Assembly: GCA_023150055.1 (NCBI GenBank)
Contig: JAKLLP010000007.1
Location: 3,021 to 19,526, forward strand
From: Gammaproteobacteria bacterium
Lineage (GTDB): Bacteria; Pseudomonadota; Gammaproteobacteria; Steroidobacterales; GCA-2729495
Reading direction: 5' to 3'
DNA: 16,506 nt
The translations under genes were made by a program, and so were the position numbers. Of this stretch, positions 7,104 through 13,862 are shown piece by piece. Within the stretch, counting starts at the first letter, position 1, and the number at the start of each line of letters is the position of its first letter. Under the pieces are notes generated by a model. It was not told the origin of the DNA, did no database searches, and saw only the letters and a program-made list of their open reading frames with translations.

Positions 7104-8083
7104 CCCACCTCGCCACCGGCTGCGAAGGCCTGCGCCAGGTAGCCATCGAGCCAGCTACGCAGTCGGTAGTCCGCGATGAAAGCGCAATGCCCGCCGTGGA
7201 GGGTGCGCCGGATACGCAGTGCAGGCGGACGCGCCAGCGCATGCGCGTCACGTACGGGTATGACCGGATCGTCCTCGGCCAACAGGATCTCCGCAGGGAC
7301 CGCGAGGCCTGCGAGCCGCTCGCCTGTTATCGCGTAACCGCGCAGGTAGGTCTCGAGGTCGGGAAAAGCCGCGTAGCGACAGGCGAAGTACTCGGTCATC
7401 GCTTCGAGCGTACGGAACCGGCGCAGGCGGCCGAAATCATAAAGGCCTGGAAAAGCCGCGCGCTTGCGCTCGAGCGAGCGTCGCCACCGGCGCAGGAAGT
7501 ACCACCGGTAGTGAGGCAGGCCGTCGTCGAGCGCCCGCAGCGTCGAGCGCGGGTCGAGTACCGGGCATACCGCGACGACCCGCTCGATGCGCAGCCCCGT
7601 ACCGGCCGCCGCAGCCGCGACCCGCAGCGCAAAATTGCCGCCGAGGGAGAACCCGCCGAGAAAAAGCCGCTCATCGGGAAACCGTCTCTGCAGCGCCGCA
7701 ACGGCATCCTGCACTTCCGCGAGCCGGCAGGAATGAAACAGCCCCTCGTTGAGATGCTGCGAACCACCGTGGTCGCGCAGGTTCAGGCGCACGACCCGGT
7801 AGCCCTCGCGGTGCAGGCGGTGCGCCGCCGACAGCATGTACACCGACTCGGCGCTGCCCTCCCAGCCATGGATCAGCACGGCCATCCTGCCGGGGCCTCG
7901 CGGCGGCGGCGTGTGCCGACAGAGAAGCCTTACCCCCGCGCCGCAATCGATGATCTCCGCGACACTTGCCCCCAGCTGCGGCTGCACCTCCCGGCGCACC
8001 CAGGCATCGCGCAGCGGGAGACTCGCCAGCAGGGATTGCAGGTGCGGCCCCTCGAGAAATCGCGGCGCGCGGTACTCCGGCAC
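7088..8083 (-). CDS. yheT: YheT-like alpha/beta hydrolase
   Basis: The 331-residue protein belongs to the YheT/COG0429 group of cytoplasmic alpha/beta-fold hydrolases, whose natural substrates are not established; esterase or lipase activity is the usual guess. The N-terminus PEYRAPRFLEGPHLQSL is typical of the group. HGWEGS (72-77) forms the oxyanion region, GFSLGG (144-149) is the nucleophile elbow with Ser146, EDDPVIP (270-276) carries the acid Asp272, and GGHC (297-300) carries His299, so the triad is complete. A GTG at 8083 is the start. The gene lies 10 bases after the receiver-domain gene on the same strand and is probably in one operon with it. Its stop codon lies inside the tail of the convergent DUF2845 gene. 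Confidence 0.9.
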   Translation of the reverse strand: MPEYRAPRFLEGPHLQSLLASLPLRDAWVRREVQPQLGASVAEIIDCGAGVRLLCRHTPPPRGPGRMAVLIHGWEGSAESVYMLSAAHRLHREGYRVVRLNLRDHGGSQHLNEGLFHSCRLAEVQDAVAALQRRFPDERLFLGGFSLGGNFALRVAAAAAGTGLRIERVVAVCPVLDPRSTLRALDDGLPHYRWYFLRRWRRSLERKRAAFPGLYDFGRLRRFRTLEAMTEYFACRYAAFPDLETYLRGYAITGERLAGLAVPAEILLAEDDPVIPVRDAHALARPPALRIRRTLHGGHCAFIADYRLRSWLDGYLAQAFAAGGEVGQSSR

Positions 8084-8093
8084 GGTGACGTCG

Positions 8094-9425
8094 TCAGCCG
8101 CCCGCCCCGTCCGGCAACAGCGTCACCGTGACGCGGTTGTTCTGCCGCGCGTATGCATTCCATTCGCCCGCGCTCAGGCCTTGCGGGCCGGCCGGATAGG
8201 GGACGGCCGGCATGGCGTTGCCGTGCGGAACGATCTCGATGCGGATGGCCGGGTCGCCGAGGCGCGCGCCGATGAAATTGGCGAAGGCTACGGACTCCCG
8301 CGCAGACGCCCGCCGCGCCTCCTCGGCGGACAGCCCGATGCGCTCGCAGCGCTCTGCCGGCTCGGCATCGTCGGCCAGCACCGGCGGCTCACCGGCCGGC
8401 AGCGCGGCGTAGCAGAAGTCCCCGACATGACTGTCCAGGCGCACGGTGCCGGTGAAGCCGGCCTCGGCCAGCCGTTCCAGCAGGCCCTTGACGACCTCGA
8501 GCCGCTGGTCGCCGAACGGCTCCCCCCCGGCCGGGTAGGTCGCCGACTGGTTGACGCCCCATTCGAGCGCCGCGATGAGTTCGGCGTAGCGACTCGTGAA
8601 CTCATCACGGGCACGGGACAGCTGCCGTGCCGTATCGGCCGCGGCGGTGGTGGCAACGGAGCGCCGGGCGCTGAGCGAGGCCATCAGGCCCACATTCTGA
8701 TCGACGGCGGCCTGCCACTTGCGCTGGGTCTCCAGGTGCAGCCAGAAAAACACCCCGGCGAGCATGGTCAGCGCGCCGACCAGCAGCGTCGTCCACGGGG
8801 AACGCGCGCGCGCCGCCGAGGGCGCCGGTGTCGACTCCTCGCTTGCGCGAACCTGGGTTTGTTCGCGCAGCACACGCGCCACCGTGGCTTCCACGTCGGT
8901 GCGGATCTCCGCCCCATGGTGCTCGAACATTTCCTGCAGCCAGCGATTGAGATCGCTCCAGTCGCGGCTGTTGATCTCCGCGCCGAAATCCTTGCCCGGC
9001 GGCGGCATGGACTCGCCCGGTGCCGTTGCCGCGGCAAGTCCTGACGCGTCCGCATCGATGAGGTGCAGGGAGCGCAGCACGTCGGTGACCTCCACCGGCT
9101 TGATCTGCTTCGGGAGCACACCGACGGCGCCGAGGGCGCGGGCCTGGCCGACGTACAACTCCCCCTCCTGCGAGGTGTACATCATGATCGGAATGGTCGC
9201 CGTGGCCGGGTTGCTCTTGATGGCCTGCACGGCCTGCAGGCCATCCATGCCCGGCATGTTGTGATCCATGAAAATCACGTCCGGCCGGCTGTGCCTCAGG
9301 TATTCCAGCGCCGCCTCGGCGGAGGCCGCGGTTTCCACCCGCAACCGGTTGGCAGACAGGACATTGCCGAGCACCTGCCGGGCGGTTCTGCTGTCATCGA
9401 CGATCAGGGCACACTTGGGCGCCAT
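8094..9425 (-). CDS. Response regulator receiver domain fused to a transmembrane helix and a periplasmic, possibly OmpA-like, domain
   Basis: This 443-residue protein begins with a full CheY-like receiver (about 4-120): acidic pair Asp10-Asp11 in LIVDDSR, phosphoacceptor Asp54 in DVIFMDHNMPGMDG, Thr84/Ser85 in MMYTSQ and Lys106 in LPKQIKP. A linker rich in Ala, Pro and Glu follows. One hydrophobic helix runs at 211-230 (WTTLLVGALTMLAGVFFWLH), then a probable coiled coil at about 232-290. The C-terminal part (about 305-437) faintly recalls an OmpA/MotB peptidoglycan-binding domain: a VRLDSHVG segment, an Ala/Arg-rich helix (EEARRASARESVAFANFIG), a DPAIRIEIVPHGNAMP segment and a final ARQNNRVTVTLL. 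That last assignment is inference. Receivers normally have cytoplasmic outputs, so a receiver with its own membrane helix is unusual. The gene is divergent from the c-di-GMP enzyme gene and leads the yheT gene. Confidence 0.85.
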   Translation of the reverse strand: MAPKCALIVDDSRTARQVLGNVLSANRLRVETAASAEAALEYLRHSRPDVIFMDHNMPGMDGLQAVQAIKSNPATATIPIMMYTSQEGELYVGQARALGAVGVLPKQIKPVEVTDVLRSLHLIDADASGLAAATAPGESMPPPGKDFGAEINSRDWSDLNRWLQEMFEHHGAEIRTDVEATVARVLREQTQVRASEESTPAPSAARARSPWTTLLVGALTMLAGVFFWLHLETQRKWQAAVDQNVGLMASLSARRSVATTAAADTARQLSRARDEFTSRYAELIAALEWGVNQSATYPAGGEPFGDQRLEVVKGLLERLAEAGFTGTVRLDSHVGDFCYAALPAGEPPVLADDAEPAERCERIGLSAEEARRASARESVAFANFIGARLGDPAIRIEIVPHGNAMPAVPYPAGPQGLSAGEWNAYARQNNRVTVTLLPDGAGG

Positions 9426-9467
9426 AGTGCGGTTGAGCCGCGCTCCAGGGGTGGTGATGCAAGGGTG

Positions 9468-9473
9468 ATTGTA
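9468..9473 (-). promoter_or_regulatory. Candidate -10 box for the receiver-domain gene
   Basis: On the minus strand TACAAT lies about 43 bases before ATG 9425, matching five of six consensus bases. This would give a leader of about 36 bases. No good -35 box is visible at the right distance. Confidence 0.4.
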
Positions 9474-9581
9474 GCGGCGCAGGCCGGAAAAACAGCGCCT
9501 GCTTCACATCCAGGAGTCCGGGCGGCAGAAGCCGAATGGGCTGCGACGCCCAGACTCCCAGGAGATACCCCGCGAGCCCCC

Positions 9582-9590
9582 TGTTAGAAT
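9582..9590 (+). promoter_or_regulatory. Extended -10 promoter for the PAS-GGDEF-EAL gene
   Basis: TG-T-TAGAAT matches an extended -10 element, which can work without a strong -35 box; none is seen here. Transcription would begin near 9597. That makes the ATG at 9597 almost leaderless and favours the ATG at 9666 as the true start, with a leader of about 70 bases. The same nine bases occur before mdh. Confidence 0.5.
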
Positions 9591-9665
9591 CCGCCCATGC
9601 GCGGGCCTGCGGCATCCCGCCCCAACAACAACGACATCCGCCCCGGACGGTTCAGCAGACCGGTC

Positions 9666-12134
9666 ATGAAACCCCTCAGCCTCGTCCCGAAGTACCTGCT
9701 GATCAGCGTGCTGATATCCACGGCAGCGGTCGCCGTGACGACGGTAACGCTGTACCTCACCTTCCGCTCTTCGCTCGAATCGGCCCTCGCCGCGACCAGC
9801 CGGGCCCACGAGGAACGTGCGCAGGAGGCCACGCGGAGTCACGCGCTGGCGACGACCCTGGCCATCGCCGCCCGCCTGGCCGAGCCTGCCGCTGGCGACG
9901 GGCGCGAGGACCGGGATCGCATGCTGTCACGGGCGATCGAGCTCGACGGTGCGGCCCTGATCGTCGTGCTCGATGCCGAGGGCGCGCCGACCGGGCACGC
10001 GGGTGACATCGGGCGGCTGGGCGCAGTCCGCGCCACCCCGGTCGGGACGACGATGAACATGGGCGGCAGCATCATCGCCCGGTTGCCGCTCGCGGATCCG
10101 GCGCAGCCCGGCGGCACGGTCGGACAGGTATTCGATACCGCCCCGATCGCGGCCGACACCGAGTCGCTGCGCGATCTGCTCGCCAGGGCGCGCGCCGAGT
10201 ACGGTCGGCGCAGCCTGCTCACCGGCGCGCTCATCGCGCTCGCCATCGTCGCCGGGGCCGTGCTGCTTCTCGTGATGTTCGCATTCCGCCAGGTGCGCGA
10301 CATTCGCCGGCTGATCGACGGCGTGCAGCGCCTCACCGGCGGCAATTACGATGCAACGCTTGCTCTTCGCCGCAGCGACGAAATCGGCCAGCTCGCCGGT
10401 GCCTTCGATCAACTGCGGGAAACACTTCGCACGACCACCATCTCCCGGGACTACCTCGACCGCGTGCTCGGCAGCATGAACGAGGCGCTGATCCTCACCG
10501 ACCCGGACGGGCGCATCAGGCGCATCAACCAGGCCGCGGCCCGGCTGCTCGAGACCGAGGAGACGGACTACATCGGGAAAACGGTCAACGAGGTAATCGC
10601 TCCGGACCGGCGCGAAGCCTTCCGCCTGGAAGACTCCGCATCGACGGCACAGGAAAGCACGTTGCTGTCGAAAGCCGGGGTCGAGATTCCCGTCTCCTTC
10701 ACCATCTCCGCGATCCACGATGCTAGGGAGGATGCGCGCGGCTTCATCATCGCCGCCCGCAACATCGCCGAGCGCAAGATGGCCGAACAGCGCATACGCT
10801 ATCTCGCCAGGATCGACGCGCTCACCAAGGTGCCGAACCGCATGCAGTTCCAGCACCTGCTGCAGAGGGCGATCGCGCGCGCCAGCCGTACCGGCAGACG
10901 CTTCGCCCTGCTCTATCTCGACGTCGACCGTTTCAAGGACATCAACGACATCTATGGTCACGCCGGTGGCGACACCTGCCTCGAGACCCTGACCGATCGG
11001 CTGCGGCATTTCCTGCCCGACAGGGCGGTCATCGGCCGCTTTGCGGGGGACGAGTTCGGCATCATCCTCGACGATCTCGACCGCTCCGGCGCCCAGACCC
11101 AGCAATTGGCACAACGCTGTCGCGATATCCTGCGAGAGCTGGCGCAGCCTATACCGTTCCGGGGCCAGCACATCCACATGACCGCCAGCGTCGGTGTCGC
11201 CGTGTACCCGGTGGATGCCAACAACGTCATCGACCTCGTGCGCAGCGCGGACTCCGCCCTGTATCACGCCAAACACAGTGGCGGCGACACGCTCGAGTTC
11301 TTCGACCCGGCCATGAACGCCGCCGCCACGGAGAGGCTGATGCTGAAGAGCAAGCTGCGCCGCGCGTACGAACGCGAGGAGTTGCTGGTGCACTATCAGC
11401 CGAAGGTGGATGTGCGCACCGGCCGCATCGCCGGCGCCGAAGCGCTGGTCCGCTGGGAAATGTCCGAGCGCGGCATCGTCATGCCCTCGGAATTCATCCC
11501 GCTCGCCGAGGAAAGCAACCTGATCCTCGATATCGGCGAGTGGGTGCTCGACCGCGTCTGCCAGGACTTCAGCACCTGGCAGAAACAGAGGCTGTTCCCC
11601 GGCAAGGTGTCGCTGAACCTCTCGCTCAAGCAGCTGCGGCAACCGAACTTCAGCGGACGGGTGGCGGAGATCTTCCGCCGCCACGGGGTGCCGCCGGCAA
11701 GCCTCGAGCTGGAGATCACGGAGAGCACGCTGATGGAGAATGCCGAGCGCACCGTACGCATACTCGACGAGCTCTACAACATGGGATTGTCGCTGGCCAT
11801 CGACGATTTCGGTACCGGTTACTCCTCGCTGAGCGCCCTGCAGAAGTTCCCGATCACGACGCTGAAGATCGACCAGTCCTTCGTGCGCGACGCCGCAACC
11901 GACGCCGACGACGCCATCATCGTCAACACCATCATCCAGATGGGGCACGGCCTGAACCTCGACGTCATCGCCGAAGGAGTGGAGTTCCCGAGCCAGCTCC
12001 GCTTCCTGCGCTCGGCAGGCTGCGACTTCGTGCAGGGGCTGCTGTTCGGCTACCCGATGAGCGCCCCGGAATTCATGGCCCTGCTCGCTTCACAGCAGCA
12101 GGGCACGGCCGCCTTCAAGGCCATGTTCGCCTGA
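9666..12134 (+). CDS. Membrane-bound HAMP-PAS-GGDEF-EAL c-di-GMP signalling protein
   Basis: From ATG 9666 the protein has 822 residues. A first membrane helix lies at about 9-32, a periplasmic sensor region at about 33-182, a second helix at 184-207, HAMP at about 208-260, PAS at about 262-372, GGDEF at about 380-545 and EAL at about 560-805. The GGDEF domain has LDVDRFKDIND and an AGDEF signature (460-464), a variant known to be active in other cyclases. No RxxD inhibitory site precedes it. The EAL domain keeps its key residues: EAL 592-594, Asn651, Glu683, Asp713-Asp714, Lys734, Glu770 in AEGVE and Gln790. By sequence it could therefore both make and break c-di-GMP. The upstream ATG at 9597 would add 23 residues with no hydrophobic or family content before MKPLSLVPKYLL. 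The ribosome binding site is weak for both starts. It is divergent from the receiver-domain gene. Confidence 0.93.
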   Translation: MKPLSLVPKYLLISVLISTAAVAVTTVTLYLTFRSSLESALAATSRAHEERAQEATRSHALATTLAIAARLAEPAAGDGREDRDRMLSRAIELDGAALIVVLDAEGAPTGHAGDIGRLGAVRATPVGTTMNMGGSIIARLPLADPAQPGGTVGQVFDTAPIAADTESLRDLLARARAEYGRRSLLTGALIALAIVAGAVLLLVMFAFRQVRDIRRLIDGVQRLTGGNYDATLALRRSDEIGQLAGAFDQLRETLRTTTISRDYLDRVLGSMNEALILTDPDGRIRRINQAAARLLETEETDYIGKTVNEVIAPDRREAFRLEDSASTAQESTLLSKAGVEIPVSFTISAIHDAREDARGFIIAARNIAERKMAEQRIRYLARIDALTKVPNRMQFQHLLQRAIARASRTGRRFALLYLDVDRFKDINDIYGHAGGDTCLETLTDRLRHFLPDRAVIGRFAGDEFGIILDDLDRSGAQTQQLAQRCRDILRELAQPIPFRGQHIHMTASVGVAVYPVDANNVIDLVRSADSALYHAKHSGGDTLEFFDPAMNAAATERLMLKSKLRRAYEREELLVHYQPKVDVRTGRIAGAEALVRWEMSERGIVMPSEFIPLAEESNLILDIGEWVLDRVCQDFSTWQKQRLFPGKVSLNLSLKQLRQPNFSGRVAEIFRRHGVPPASLELEITESTLMENAERTVRILDELYNMGLSLAIDDFGTGYSSLSALQKFPITTLKIDQSFVRDAATDADDAIIVNTIIQMGHGLNLDVIAEGVEFPSQLRFLRSAGCDFVQGLLFGYPMSAPEFMALLASQQQGTAAFKAMFA

Positions 12135-12197
12135 TCCGGCCCTTGCTGCGCACTGGCGTCAACTGGAAGATCTCGACGACTCGGTGCCAGCGCCGGA
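12135..12197 (+). other. Possible stem-loop after the GGDEF-EAL gene
   Basis: Directly after the stop codon, TCCGGC (12135-12140) can pair with GCCGGA (12192-12197), and inside them CTGGC (12153-12157) with GCCAG (12186-12190). There is no T run, so it is not a clear intrinsic terminator. It may end transcription weakly or protect the 3' end, or be chance in GC-rich sequence. Confidence 0.2.
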
Positions 12198-12207
12198 CCG
12201 AATTCGG

Positions 12208-12213
12208 CATAAT
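12208..12213 (+). promoter_or_regulatory. Candidate -10 box for the small exported protein
   Basis: CATAAT matches five of six -10 bases and would start transcription near 12220, about 40 bases before ATG 12259. The expected -35 position is poor. An AAAGG sequence at 12243-12247 lies 11 bases before the ATG and may serve as ribosome binding site. Confidence 0.35.
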
Positions 12214-12258
12214 CCGGGCAGGCAAAGCCCCCCGCGACACAGAAAGGCTCCTGACGCG

Positions 12259-12600
12259 ATGATCAGACGTACCTGCTCCCTGCTCGTGCTCCTTGCAGCC
12301 GGTGCGCTGCAACCCGCCCACGCCGCCTGCGAGTACCCCGCCGCGCTCGACATCCCGGATGGCAGCACGGCGTCCGAGGCGCAGATGAAAGCCGCCAACC
12401 AGGCGGTCAAGGACTACATGGCCGCCGTCGAGAGTTACCTGGCCTGCCTCGACGACGAGGAGAAGGCGCTCGGCGACGCCGTCACCGCGGAGCAGAAAAG
12501 CGTGCACACCGCGCGGCACAACGCGGCCGTCGATGCGCTCAACACGGTGGCCACCCGCTACAACGAGCAGGTCAAGATCTACAAGAGCCGGGCAAAGTAA
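12259..12600 (+). CDS. Small exported two-cysteine protein of unknown function
   Basis: The 113-residue protein starts MIRRTCSLLVLLAAGALQPAHA, a standard Sec signal peptide with a likely cut after residue 22. The mature protein is about 91 residues, mostly helical and charged, with cysteines at 24 and 63 that could form a disulfide. IPDGSTASEAQM (32-43) followed by YLACLDDEE (60-68) resembles small uncharacterised periplasmic proteins I have seen in other proteobacteria, but I know no function. The residue before Cys24 does not fit a lipobox, so it is probably soluble. ATG 12259 is chosen because it begins the signal peptide exactly; the frame is open further left without coding character. 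It lies between the c-di-GMP enzyme and mdh, with its own candidate promoter. Confidence 0.75.
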   Translation: MIRRTCSLLVLLAAGALQPAHAACEYPAALDIPDGSTASEAQMKAANQAVKDYMAAVESYLACLDDEEKALGDAVTAEQKSVHTARHNAAVDALNTVATRYNEQVKIYKSRAK

Positions 12601-12617
12601 CCGCGGTATGCCCGCGG
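12601..12617 (+). other. Small hairpin just after the stop codon
   Basis: CCGCGG (12601-12606) and CCGCGG (12612-12617) flank a five-base loop. The stem is GC-rich but lacks a T tract, so termination is uncertain. Confidence 0.25.
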
Positions 12618-12675
12618 CCGGCTCACCGGGCCCCAGCCCTGCGCGCAAGTGCGCATCCCCTGCGTTTTCAGCCGG

Positions 12676-12684
12676 TGTTAGAAT
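12676..12684 (+). promoter_or_regulatory. Extended -10 promoter for mdh
   Basis: TG-T-TAGAAT is identical to the element before the PAS-GGDEF-EAL gene. Transcription would begin near 12691 and leave a leader of about 60 bases before ATG 12752. No good -35 box is present. Confidence 0.5.
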
Positions 12685-12694
12685 CGCCGCCCCT

Positions 12695-12716
12695 CCGGCG
12701 GCTCGGTAGCCGCCGG
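12695..12716 (+). promoter_or_regulatory. Perfect stem-loop in the mdh leader
   Basis: CCGGCGGCT (12695-12703) and AGCCGCCGG (12708-12716) form a perfect nine-base stem with a four-base CGGT loop. It would sit at or within a few bases of the predicted mRNA 5' end and 23 bases upstream of the ribosome binding site. It therefore leaves translation open and could stabilise the message. Confidence 0.5.
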
Positions 12717-12738
12717 CCCGATCCGATCCACTTGCAAC

Positions 12739-12745
12739 AGGAAGG
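12739..12745 (+). promoter_or_regulatory. Strong ribosome binding site of mdh
   Basis: AGGAAGG lies six bases before ATG 12752, close to ideal, and fixes the start of mdh. Confidence 0.75.
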
Positions 12746-12751
12746 CCTCCC

Positions 12752-13735
12752 ATGACCCAAGCCGCCAGAGTCGCCATCACGGGCGCCGCCGGCCAGATTG
12801 GTTACCAGCTTGCGTTTCGCATCGCCTCCGGACAGCTGCTCGGCTCCAGCCACCCCGTGATTCTGCAGCTGCTGGAGATTCCGCCGGCCCTGAACGCGCT
12901 CAAGGGCGTAGTGATGGAACTGGAGGACTGCGCCTTCCCGGCGCTGCAGGCCGTGGTGGCGACGGACAAGCCCGAGGAAGCCTTCCGCGATGTCGACTAC
13001 GCACTGCTCGTGGGAGCGAAGCCGCGGGGCCCGGGCATGGAGCGCGCCGATCTCCTGAAGGAGAACGCCCGTATTTTCTCTGTCCAGGGCAAGGCACTGA
13101 ACGAGCATGCCAACCGCCAGGCGCGCATACTCGTGGTCGGCAACCCCGCCAACACCAACGCGCTGATCGCCCAGAGGAACGCGCCCGACCTCAATCCCGC
13201 GCATTTCACTGCCATGACGCGCCTGGACCACAATCGCGCCCTCGCCCAGCTTGCCGCCAGGACCGGCACGCACGTCACCCAGATCAAGCGGATGACGATC
13301 TGGGGCAATCACTCGGCGACCCAGTACCCGGACATCAGCCACGCGGTCGTGAATGATCGCGCCGCCAGGGACCTGGTGGACCAGGACTGGCTCACCAACA
13401 CGTTCATCCCGACCGTCCAGCAGCGTGGTGCCGCGATCATCAAGGCGCGTGGCCTGTCGAGCGCGGCCTCGGCCGCCTCGGCGGCGATCGATCACGTCCG
13501 CGACTGGGCCCTCGGCACGCCGGGCGACGACTGGGTCAGCATGGCCGTGCCCGCCGACGGCAGCTACGGCATCAAGGAGGGCGTCATCTACTCCTTCCCC
13601 TGCCGCTGCGCCAAGGGCAAGTACGAGATCGTGCAGGGCCTGCCCGTCTCGGATTTCAGCCGCGGCCGCATGGACGCTACCGACAAGGAGCTGCGCGAGG
13701 AGCGCGACGCGATCGCCGAGCTGCTGCCGCGCTGA
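12752..13735 (+). CDS. mdh: Malate dehydrogenase (NAD-dependent, 327-residue type)
   Basis: This cytoplasmic TCA-cycle enzyme interconverts malate and oxaloacetate with NAD. Its 327 residues match the group of MDHs that resemble eukaryotic cytosolic and chloroplast MDH, rather than the 312-residue E. coli type. The NAD motif [10 protein letters not shown] lies at 10-19, with [20 protein letters not shown] at about 41-60. The mobile loop arginines are in [21 protein letters not shown] binds cofactor, and TRLDHNRA contains the catalytic aspartate. [12 protein letters not shown] holds the catalytic histidine. The C-terminal [11 protein letters not shown] is also typical. It has a strong ribosome binding site, a candidate promoter and a structured leader of its own. 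No other TCA gene is nearby. Confidence 0.97.
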   Translation: MTQAARVAITGAAGQIGYQLAFRIASGQLLGSSHPVILQLLEIPPALNALKGVVMELEDCAFPALQAVVATDKPEEAFRDVDYALLVGAKPRGPGMERADLLKENARIFSVQGKALNEHANRQARILVVGNPANTNALIAQRNAPDLNPAHFTAMTRLDHNRALAQLAARTGTHVTQIKRMTIWGNHSATQYPDISHAVVNDRAARDLVDQDWLTNTFIPTVQQRGAAIIKARGLSSAASAASAAIDHVRDWALGTPGDDWVSMAVPADGSYGIKEGVIYSFPCRCAKGKYEIVQGLPVSDFSRGRMDATDKELREERDAIAELLPR

Positions 13736-13756
13736 TCGATCGGCGGTCAACCGCAT

Positions 13757-13778
13757 CCCCGCGCTCCGCGGCGCGGGG
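13757..13778 (+). terminator. GC-rich hairpin after mdh, possible terminator
   Basis: CCCCGCGC (13757-13764) pairs perfectly with GCGCGGGG (13771-13778) around a six-base loop, 22 bases after the mdh stop. The bases after it (GTCGCGTCCTCTC) contain few T residues, so intrinsic termination would be weak. The hairpin may instead protect the mdh transcript end. Confidence 0.4.
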
Positions 13779-13814
13779 GTCGCGTCCTCTCATCGCCGCG
13801 CCCCCGGATTCCGC

Positions 13815-13820
13815 TATATT
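13815..13820 (+). promoter_or_regulatory. Candidate -10 box for fadE
   Basis: TATATT matches five of six consensus bases and would start transcription near 13827, about 36 bases before GTG 13863. No clear -35 box is seen, and no fatty-acid-responsive operator can be identified by eye. Confidence 0.4.
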
Positions 13821-13849
13821 GAGCCATGTCCGGCCGATCCGGCCCGAGT

Positions 13850-13854
13850 GGAGG
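13850..13854 (+). promoter_or_regulatory. Ribosome binding site that sets the fadE GTG start
   Basis: GGAGG lies eight bases before GTG 13863. It decides the start, since the frame itself is open much further upstream, into mdh. Confidence 0.75.
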
Positions 13855-13862
13855 ACTTCGCC

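Noticed and set aside
9927..11948. A 673-codon open frame on the minus strand, opposite the c-di-GMP enzyme gene
   Set aside because: Its translation is rich in His, Asp, Arg and Val runs typical of reversed GC-rich codons, shows no domain, and the plus strand holds a complete, well-conserved protein.
12643..12654. GCGC-AAGT-GCGC hairpin before mdh as a terminator
   Set aside because: Only a four-base stem, and no T tract follows directly.
13353..13862. N-terminal extension of the fadE frame into mdh (170 codons)
   Set aside because: It reads mdh out of frame as Arg/Ser-rich sequence; the GTG at 13863 has a strong ribosome binding site and gives the family length.
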